Source: Pseudomonas sp. efr-133-TYG-5 (lineage in GTDB: Bacteria > Pseudomonadota > Gammaproteobacteria > Pseudomonadales > Pseudomonadaceae). From it: DNA of 64,000 nucleotides. The notes under the pieces were generated by a model that did not search any database, had not been told where the DNA came from, and was given only the letters and a program-made list of their open reading frames with translations. Both the position numbers and the translations under genes were made by a program. The stretch covers positions 1 through 64,000 of the forward strand of contig NZ_JARVSM010000003.1 of assembly GCF_030209175.1 (NCBI RefSeq). The letters run 5' to 3'. This document shows, piece after piece, positions 57,992 to 64,000 of this stretch (position 1 is its first letter; every line of letters begins with the position of its first letter).

Positions 57992-59095
57992 TCAGCGCGG
58001 TTGCCCGGCGCGCTGGCGCAGGTATTCGAGCACCGCCCCCTGCTCCCCGGCGAACTCGATCCGCGCGCCCTTCTTCTCGCGCTGGAATGCATACATCGGA
58101 TCGTAGTACTCGCGCAGCAGGCCTTCGATCCAGCCGCGGTGCAGGTCCACGGCGCCGCTGCGGCCCTGCTCGGCCAACGCCTGCTCCATCAGCGTCAACA
58201 GGCGTCGATGGCGCTCGCCGCCCAGGCGCTTCTGCACATTGTTCAGGCTCGCCAGCAGGCGTGCGCAGAACAGCGCAAAGCCTTGCTCGCCATGCACGGC
58301 GGTGAATTCGCCGGCCAGGTCCACCACGTAATCGCGCAGGATGCGCTGCACACGGTGGTCGAAGCTGTCCTCCAGCCAGACCATCGGGTACTGCTGCATG
58401 CCCTGATACAGCGGCAACGGCAACGCGCAACTGCCGACCACGCGGCTCTCGTCTTCCAGCACGAACTGCTGGATGCCGGCAGCGCGTTTTTTCAGCACGT
58501 CAATGGCCAGACGGTTCTCGAAGTCGATGTTCGACGGCTGGCCGGTGGCGCGTTTGCCGAAGCTGGAGCCCCGGTGATTGGCGTGCCCTTCCAGATCCAG
58601 ACTGTTGCGCAACTGCACCAGCGCTTCGGTCTTGCCGGTGCCGGTCATGCCGCCGAGCAGCACGAAGTCGCACTGCTGCACCGCCTCGGCGAGGGTCTCG
58701 ATCAGAAAATTGCGCATCGCCTTGTAGCCGCCGCCGATGCGTGGGTAGTCGATCCCGGCTTCGTCACGCAGCCACTGCTGCGTGATCTGCGAGCGCAGAC
58801 CGCCACGAAAGCAATAGAGAAAACCGTCAGGATGGGCCCGGGCAAAATCGGCCCAGGCCTGAATGCGCTCGGCCTTGACCGCGCCGGACACCAGTTGATG
58901 CCCCAGTTCGATGGCAGCCTGCTGACCATGTTGCTTGTAGCAGGTGCCGATGCGCTGGCGCTCGATGTCGTTCATCAGCGGCAGGTTGACCACCCCGGGG
59001 AAGGCGCCCTTGTGAAACTCGACGGGCGCGCGGGCATCCATCAGCGGCCGGTCGTTGAGGAAAATGTCGCGGTAATCGGTGAAATCGGCGGACAT
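57992..59095 (-). CDS. mnmH: tRNA 2-selenouridine synthase
   Basis: This enzyme replaces sulfur with selenium at the wobble 2-thiouridine of certain tRNAs, using selenophosphate from SelD. The 367-residue protein has a rhodanese domain with the catalytic Cys95 in [11 protein letters not shown] and a P-loop domain (GMTGTGKT near 149-156). The ATG at 59095 shares one base with the selD stop (TGATG) and has GAGGTG upstream, so translation is coupled to selD. It is also called selU or ybbB. Confidence 0.94.
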   Translation of the reverse strand: MSADFTDYRDIFLNDRPLMDARAPVEFHKGAFPGVVNLPLMNDIERQRIGTCYKQHGQQAAIELGHQLVSGAVKAERIQAWADFARAHPDGFLYCFRGGLRSQITQQWLRDEAGIDYPRIGGGYKAMRNFLIETLAEAVQQCDFVLLGGMTGTGKTEALVQLRNSLDLEGHANHRGSSFGKRATGQPSNIDFENRLAIDVLKKRAAGIQQFVLEDESRVVGSCALPLPLYQGMQQYPMVWLEDSFDHRVQRILRDYVVDLAGEFTAVHGEQGFALFCARLLASLNNVQKRLGGERHRRLLTLMEQALAEQGRSGAVDLHRGWIEGLLREYYDPMYAFQREKKGARIEFAGEQGAVLEYLRQRAGQPR

Positions 59096-60129
59096 CAAAT
59101 CACCTCGACCGCGTTGCTCTGTCGCTCGACCAGTTCACCGATCGGCGCCAGTTCCAGGCCCAGTTCCGCCGCCACGGCGAGGAATTCGGCGTTGCCCTCG
59201 GGCGTCACGGCGATCAGCAGGCCGCCGCTGGTCTGTGGGTCGCACAGCACGCGCTTGTGCAGCTCCTGCAGGCGGCCGAGCTTGCTGGCATAGCTGTCGA
59301 AGTTGCGCAGGGTGCCGCCGGGCACGCAGCCTTGTTCGAGGTAATACTCGACGCTTGCCAGGCGCGGCACGCGGTCGTACTCGATGCGCGCGGTGAGGTG
59401 GCTGCCGTCTGCCATTTCCACCAGGTGGCCGAGCAGGCCGAAACCGGTGACGTCGGTCATCGCGGTGACGCCGGCGAGTTTGCCGAAGCGGCTGCCGGGC
59501 TTGTTCAGCGTGCACATCCAGTCGCGGGCCAGCCCGACATCGGCGGCGCGCAGCTTGCCCTTCTTCTCGGCGGTGGTGAGGATGCCGATGCCCAGCGGTT
59601 TGGTCAGGTACAGCAGGCAACCGGCCGTGGCGGTGTCGTTGCGCTTCATGTGGCGTTTTTCCACCAGGCCGGTGACAGCGAGGCCGAAGATCGGCTCCGG
59701 AGCATCGATCGAGTGCCCACCGGCCAGCGGGATCCCCGCCGCATCACATACCGCACGCCCGCCCCGAATCACTTCCCGCGCCACCTCCGGCGCCAGCACA
59801 TTGACCGGCCAGCCAAGGATGGCGATGGCCATCAGCGGGTCGCCGCCCATGGCATAGATGTCGCTGATCGCGTTGGTGGCGGCGATCCGGCCGAAATCGA
59901 ACGGGTCATCGACAATCGGCATGAAGAAGTCGGTGGTCGAGACCACGCCGCGCTCGGCATCGATCTCGTACACCGCCGCGTCATCGCGCGAGGCATTGCC
60001 GACCCACAGTTTCGGATCGAGGTTCTGCGCCCCGCTGCCGGCCAGGATCACTTCCAGTACCTGCGGGGAAATCTTGCAGCCGCAGCCGGCGCCGTGGCTG
60101 TATTGGGTCAGACGGATGGGCTCGCTCAT
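59095..60129 (-). CDS. selD: Selenide, water dikinase
   Basis: This enzyme makes selenophosphate from selenide and ATP. The 344-residue protein starts with [12 protein letters not shown], where Cys stands at the catalytic position rather than selenocysteine and Lys follows. The ATP and metal segments [17 protein letters not shown] and [18 protein letters not shown] are present. The ATG at 60129 gives the E. coli-like N-terminus. It is paired with mnmH, which points to tRNA selenation as at least one use of the selenophosphate. Confidence 0.95.
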   Translation of the reverse strand: MSEPIRLTQYSHGAGCGCKISPQVLEVILAGSGAQNLDPKLWVGNASRDDAAVYEIDAERGVVSTTDFFMPIVDDPFDFGRIAATNAISDIYAMGGDPLMAIAILGWPVNVLAPEVAREVIRGGRAVCDAAGIPLAGGHSIDAPEPIFGLAVTGLVEKRHMKRNDTATAGCLLYLTKPLGIGILTTAEKKGKLRAADVGLARDWMCTLNKPGSRFGKLAGVTAMTDVTGFGLLGHLVEMADGSHLTARIEYDRVPRLASVEYYLEQGCVPGGTLRNFDSYASKLGRLQELHKRVLCDPQTSGGLLIAVTPEGNAEFLAVAAELGLELAPIGELVERQSNAVEVI

Positions 60130-60240
60130 GAAGGCAGTCTCTTGGCAGGGAATGGGGCGAATTCTAGCAGAGGGGTAACGCCCTGCGGTTTCAGCAATGA
60201 CGCCCGTTGAACACACCTGACAGTGCCGGCGATCACTCCG

Positions 60241-60615
60241 TCAGTCGTCGCCGGCCCGCGCGCAGTAGGTGCCCTGATGAAACACCATGCGCCACTCGCC
60301 GTGCTCCAGGCGCCACAGCGAACTGCGCCAACTGTCTGCCGCCACTGGCCGGTCTGCGGCGACGTTGTGACAGTGGTACGTCACCAGCGCCGAATTTTCC
60401 GACGACCACTTGAGATTGAACTGACTCACGATGCGCTGTGTAAAAGGCGCTTTCGGCAACGCCTCGAGGATGTCGGACTTGTCCCACACACCACCGCTGG
60501 CACCAAACTCGAGAAAATCGTCGGCCAGCAGCCGCGCCAGCTCGGCCGGGGCCTGGCGCACGGCGCGGGACAACAGGCGCTGTTCCAGTTGCAGCAGGTG
60601 TTGCGACAGATCCAT
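60241..60615 (-). CDS. DUF4440 / NTF2-like small protein
   Basis: A 124-residue protein of the nuclear transport factor 2 cone fold, DUF4440 type. The pattern is LLQLEQRLLSRAVRQAPAELARLLADDFLEFGASGGVWDKSDIL, then a beta-sheet end (WRSSLWRLEHGEWRMVFHQGT). It is cytoplasmic, and its ligand or activity is unknown. It stands alone on the minus strand and is divergent from the small DUF6124-like gene. Confidence 0.85.
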   Translation of the reverse strand: MDLSQHLLQLEQRLLSRAVRQAPAELARLLADDFLEFGASGGVWDKSDILEALPKAPFTQRIVSQFNLKWSSENSALVTYHCHNVAADRPVAADSWRSSLWRLEHGEWRMVFHQGTYCARAGDD

Positions 60616-60815
60616 GGTGCGCTCCCGAGTGAAGCAAAGGCACGAAACCAGCCCCTGAAAACGGCTGCGACAGCGGTCGCCCAGGGCTACATCGCGCAGC
60701 GTGATTGCCTACAAAACCACCGGAATCCCCCGGCTTGTGGGCCCGGCGGCCCGTGCTTATGGTGGGGCCCGTCGCTTCCCCCGTTGGCCCCCTCTCCTGC
60801 ACAAGGGTATCAATC

Positions 60816-61049
60816 ATGTTCAAGCCAGGCCTCAATGCCCCCAGTACCATGTTCATCGTCGCCCCCGGCGTCGACACCGAATCCCTGCTGGCCAACGCCT
60901 GCGAATCGCTGGCCTCGGCCAAGGTGATGCTCAGCGACTTCGCCGCGCAACTGGAGGATCCCTACCGCAACACCCTGCTCGGTATCACGCAGATCGTCAT
61001 GCTCGGCGAACTGGCGGTGCACCGCGCGCTGGACAATGTCGACCCCTGA
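60816..61049 (+). CDS. Small DUF6124-like protein
   Basis: A 77-residue protein starting MFKPGLNAPSTMFIVAPGVD and then forming one helix-rich core (TESLLANACESLASAKVMLSDFA .. LGITQIVMLGELAVHRALDNVDP). It resembles a family of short proteins common in P. fluorescens genomes that I recall as DUF6124. This copy lacks the longer N-terminal helix seen in many of them. Its function is unknown, and a regulator of protein interactions is only a guess. Confidence 0.75.
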   Translation: MFKPGLNAPSTMFIVAPGVDTESLLANACESLASAKVMLSDFAAQLEDPYRNTLLGITQIVMLGELAVHRALDNVDP

Positions 61050-61070
61050 GCCGGGGCTTTTGCTCCCGGC

Positions 61071-61098
61071 AAAAAAAACCGCCCTTGCGGGCGGCTAA
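61071..61098 (-). terminator. Rho-independent terminator after the autotransporter
   Basis: The stem GCCGCCCGC / GCGGGCGG with AA loop is followed on the minus strand by eight T. It is 17 bases past the autotransporter stop and also lies after the convergent DUF6124-like gene. Confidence 0.88.
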
Positions 61099-61114
61099 AG
61101 CGCTTCGACCATGA

Positions 61115-64000
61115 TCAGAAGCTCTGGCTGAAGCTGATGGTCATCGCGTGATCGTTGTTGTCGCTGGAGACCTGCCCCGAGTAGCCGATGCCGAACTTGC
61201 CGGTCGGGGTGACCTGGAAGTCCACACCGGCCTCGAGCAACGCGCTGTCCTTGGCAATCGGCACGCCCTGGGTACTGAACGAGGCGCCGCCGTCGATGAA
61301 GGTCAGGTCGGCGTCGGGTTTGGTATCGCCGTAGGCATGCCGCCAGCCGATGGCCGCGCGCGGCGTGAGCTGGCTGCCGTTGGCCAGGGTCATCAATTTG
61401 CCGACGCGCACCCCCAGCGTCGAGTAAGTGATCTCCTGATCGGCATCCGCCTTCAAGCGGCCCACGCCGCCTTTTTCCTTGGCGGTATCGCTGTCGTAGT
61501 TGACGTAGGCCAGACCGGCGAACGGTTCCACGGCCACCCCGGCGGCGTTGAAGGTGTAGCCGACTTCACCGAACACCTGCGCGCTGCGGGCGTCGTAATC
61601 GGCCTTCAGGCGATCGTTGTAGGCACCGACGCTGACGTCGCGCTTGGTCTCGATGCTGTGCCAGCTGTAGGCCGCGCCGAGGCGTACCGCCAGGGCGTCG
61701 AACTGCGAGTTCAGGTATCCGGCCAGATGGTAGCTGTCGACCTTGGCATCCGAGTTGCGGTCGTGCGCATTGAGATTGCTGCGGGTGTAACCGGCGGCCA
61801 TGCCGACGCGCCATTGATTGTCGAGCTGCTTGTCGGTACCGAGCATGAAGCCACCGAGGCTGCGGTCGATCTTGGCGCTGTTGCTGTCGCCGTCCATGTC
61901 GCCCCATGCGCCGAGCGCGCGAGCCCAACCGACCATTTCGCCATGGCAGCCATTGCTGCTCAGCTGGGTGTCGCTCGGTGCCAGGGCCCGGCGCGGATCG
62001 TCCGCGGCGCTGCACGATGGCTGACGCATACGGTCGTTCACCGCCTCGCGCACGAAGCGCGAATCCTCGAGGATCGCACTGGCGGTGCTGGCGTGGATTT
62101 CCCCGGACAGGCTGTCGAAGGCATTGCGCGCACCGGCAACGCTGAGGTTGACGATTTCGTTCTGCAAAGCCGCCCCGGCCGGGCCGTTGCGGGTCAGGGC
62201 CGACGCGGTGCTGGCCTGGTTGCCCGTGGCCGCGACATCGGCGAACGAGTTGTCGTTGCGACTGACCACCAGGTTCACCGCGTTGGCGTCGTACACCAGC
62301 GTCGAGTCGAGGAACGCGTACTGCGGCAGATCGGCGGCGCTGAAGGTGCCGGTCACGCCGCCACCGGCGGTAATCAGCGAGTACACGGTGTTACCGGTGA
62401 ACGGCGCCAGCGAGTTGACCTGCAAGCCGCCGCCCAGGGCCGCCGTGCCGCCGACCATCAGTGGCGTGGCGGTCGGCGAGCTGACTGTCAGGGCCAGGAC
62501 ACCGTCGGCGGCGTTGGTCAGGTTACCGGCGACACTCAGGTTGCCGGCCTCGGCCCCCGATTGCACCACACCATGGTTGACCACCGAGCCGACGCTGCCA
62601 TTACCGCTCAGCCCGGCGCCGTTGGCCACGGTGACTTGCCCGCCGAGGGAGGCCCGGCCGGCGCGACTGCCGACTTGCAGCACGCCCTGATCGACCGACA
62701 CGGTGCCGCTGAACGGTTGATCGCCGGTCAACAGCAGCGTCCCCGCGCCACGTTTGGCGGTTGCGCCAAGACCGCGCAGCACACCGTTGAACTGACCATT
62801 GACGTTCTGCTGGAACACCAGCGACGCGTTGTTGAGAATGTTGCCTTGCAGGCTGCTGGTGTCACCGATCAACGTGCCGCCGCTGACGGTGGTACCGCCG
62901 CTGTAAGTGTTGGCGCCGCTCAGGATCAGCGTGCCGGAATCGAGTTTCTCGATACCGCCGGTGCCCACCAGCGGCGCCGAGATTTCTGCGCTCGCTCCGG
63001 CATTGACCCGCACGGGCGCCAGACTGCCATCCGCGCCATTCACCGGGGTCAGCGTTCCGCCAGCCCCTGGAACCAGGCTGTAACCACTCACCAGGAATTG
63101 CAGGCCGGTGAAGCGTTGGTTGCCAAGCACGGTGACCGTCCCGCCCTGCCCACCGAATACCGCGAACTGCCCGTTGGCAGCCAGCGCCTGGGTGCCGGTC
63201 GGATCGGTCCAGTTGGTGCCTGGCCCCCATACGCCGCTGCCGCCGCCAATGCTGCCGTCCGGATTGGTGGTGCCGCCATTCCAGAACTGCACCTCACCGG
63301 GCGTGCCCTGCACCAGCAGGTTGATCTGGTTGGCGATGGCGGTTTGCAGCGTCAGGTTGGCCGCCGACACCGGCAGGCTGCCGTAGACCAGACCGTTGTC
63401 GGTCAACGCGCCGCCGTAGCTGAACAACTGGTAGACCCCGGTGCCGAAGCCGCCGGCGTTGCTGATGTTCAGCGTACCGTCGAGTGTCAGGTTGCCGGCG
63501 ACGTTGACCACCGTAGTGGAGCTGGTCGCGGCGCCGAGGCTGAAGTCCAGGTTGGTTCCCGAGGACAATGCCAGTGCGCCGACCGACAGCGGTGTGGCAC
63601 CGCTGCCGCCGAGCAGCGTCGCACCATCGGCCAGCTGCACGGCACCGCCGAACTGGCCGCTGCCCGCGATCTTCGCCCCGCTGGCGACCGCGACATTGGC
63701 GCTATTGAGCACGCCGTCGACGCGCAAGGTACCGGCCTGCACCGTGGTGTTGCCGGTGAAGCCGTTGTTGCCGGCCAGCAGCAATTGCCCGGTGCCGGTC
63801 TTGTCCAGGCTGCCGTTGCCGGTGAGGTTACCGGTGTAGCTGCCGTCGCTGTTCTGCTCGAAGGTCAGCGCCGCGTTGTTGACGATCGCCCCTTGCAGGC
63901 TGCTGGTGTCGCCCCGCGTGCTGCCGCCGTTGAGCGTGGTGCCGCCGCTGTAGGTGTTGGCACCGCTGAGCACGAGGTCGCCAGTGCCGTTTTTCACCAG
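61115..64000 (-). CDS. Autotransporter, C-terminal part (N-terminus beyond window)
   Basis: About 960 residues of a type Va autotransporter are visible, and the frame stays open to the right edge, so the signal peptide and the passenger start are missing. The passenger is a beta-helix with autotransporter-associated repeats: GANTYSGGTT segments, each followed by GDTSSLQG.I.NNA and FxQN, appear at least twice (near 63.9 and 62.9 kb). An autochaperone-like stretch leads to an outer membrane barrel of about 260 residues, starting near WARALGAWGDMDGD and ending ISFSQSF with a terminal Phe. A likely role is adhesion or surface enzyme display; no protease motif is visible. Confidence 0.9.
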   Translation of the reverse strand: MVKNGTGDLVLSGANTYSGGTTLNGGSTRGDTSSLQGAIVNNAALTFEQNSDGSYTGNLTGNGSLDKTGTGQLLLAGNNGFTGNTTVQAGTLRVDGVLNSANVAVASGAKIAGSGQFGGAVQLADGATLLGGSGATPLSVGALALSSGTNLDFSLGAATSSTTVVNVAGNLTLDGTLNISNAGGFGTGVYQLFSYGGALTDNGLVYGSLPVSAANLTLQTAIANQINLLVQGTPGEVQFWNGGTTNPDGSIGGGSGVWGPGTNWTDPTGTQALAANGQFAVFGGQGGTVTVLGNQRFTGLQFLVSGYSLVPGAGGTLTPVNGADGSLAPVRVNAGASAEISAPLVGTGGIEKLDSGTLILSGANTYSGGTTVSGGTLIGDTSSLQGNILNNASLVFQQNVNGQFNGVLRGLGATAKRGAGTLLLTGDQPFSGTVSVDQGVLQVGSRAGRASLGGQVTVANGAGLSGNGSVGSVVNHGVVQSGAEAGNLSVAGNLTNAADGVLALTVSSPTATPLMVGGTAALGGGLQVNSLAPFTGNTVYSLITAGGGVTGTFSAADLPQYAFLDSTLVYDANAVNLVVSRNDNSFADVAATGNQASTASALTRNGPAGAALQNEIVNLSVAGARNAFDSLSGEIHASTASAILEDSRFVREAVNDRMRQPSCSAADDPRRALAPSDTQLSSNGCHGEMVGWARALGAWGDMDGDSNSAKIDRSLGGFMLGTDKQLDNQWRVGMAAGYTRSNLNAHDRNSDAKVDSYHLAGYLNSQFDALAVRLGAAYSWHSIETKRDVSVGAYNDRLKADYDARSAQVFGEVGYTFNAAGVAVEPFAGLAYVNYDSDTAKEKGGVGRLKADADQEITYSTLGVRVGKLMTLANGSQLTPRAAIGWRHAYGDTKPDADLTFIDGGASFSTQGVPIAKDSALLEAGVDFQVTPTGKFGIGYSGQVSSDNNDHAMTISFSQSF

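Overview
The window is a chromosomal segment of a Pseudomonas, most likely of the P. fluorescens group. The DNA is GC-rich with strong G/C third positions. The left third reproduces a gene order known from Pseudomonas genomes (in P. aeruginosa PAO1 roughly PA3106 to PA3121): leuC-leuD-methyltransferase-leuB-asd-usg-fimV-truA-trpF-accD-folC-SPOR protein-cvpA-purF-metZ-SDR, ending in a tRNA-Val cut by the left edge. Interspersed REP-like inverted pairs (GCGAGC..GCTCGC cores) are also typical of fluorescent pseudomonads. I see no prophage, insertion sequence, integrase, CRISPR array or rRNA.

Region by region. (1) 1-18.7 kb, all on the minus strand: core metabolism, covering branched-chain, aspartate-family, methionine, purine, folate, fatty acid and tryptophan synthesis, plus the polar hub protein FimV. 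(2) 18.8-23.1 kb, plus strand: a LysR regulator divergent from leuC and a cytoplasmic five-PAS GGDEF/EAL c-di-GMP protein. (3) 23.2-28.7 kb: an HscC-type Hsp70 facing a J-like protein and a DUF1266 protein, then a tiny Asp/Pro-rich protein. (4) 28.8-33.2 kb: a membrane protein and a FadR-type GntR regulator, divergent from a D-glucarate transporter and dehydratase. Two perfect TTGT-N3-ACAA operators and a degenerate third lie between them. (5) 33.3-35.5 kb: ampR and a class C beta-lactamase, divergent. (6) 35.6-46.7 kb: a mixed accessory set with DUF4174, GNAT, TauE/SafE, an MFS exporter, a lipoprotein, an exported GalM, an aldo/keto reductase, DUF1810, DNA polymerase II, a CBS protein and a GST. 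(7) 47-49.6 kb: a DUF3455 exported protein, an ECF sigma factor with its RskA-type anti-sigma factor, and an exported protein made almost entirely of eleven identical 13-residue repeats. (8) 49.7-61 kb: a DUF1615 lipoprotein, a TonB-dependent receptor, an FAD monooxygenase, hemB, a YfcG-like GST, a histidine phosphatase, the selD-mnmH selenium pair and small proteins. (9) 61.1-64 kb: the C-terminal part of an autotransporter that runs off the right edge.

Most of the window is ordinary Pseudomonas chromosome. The parts that deserve a second look are the 13-residue repeat protein, the Hsp70/J-like/DUF1266 module whose J-like protein has HPE instead of HPD and a DUF805-like membrane tail, the operator layout at the glucarate locus, the Usg protein lacking the Asd nucleophile, and an 18-bp perfect hairpin behind galM. 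Several start codons were moved downstream of the longest possible frame where a ribosome binding site, signal peptide or family alignment decided it. All functional names come from reading the translated sequence and remembered family features; no database search was run.
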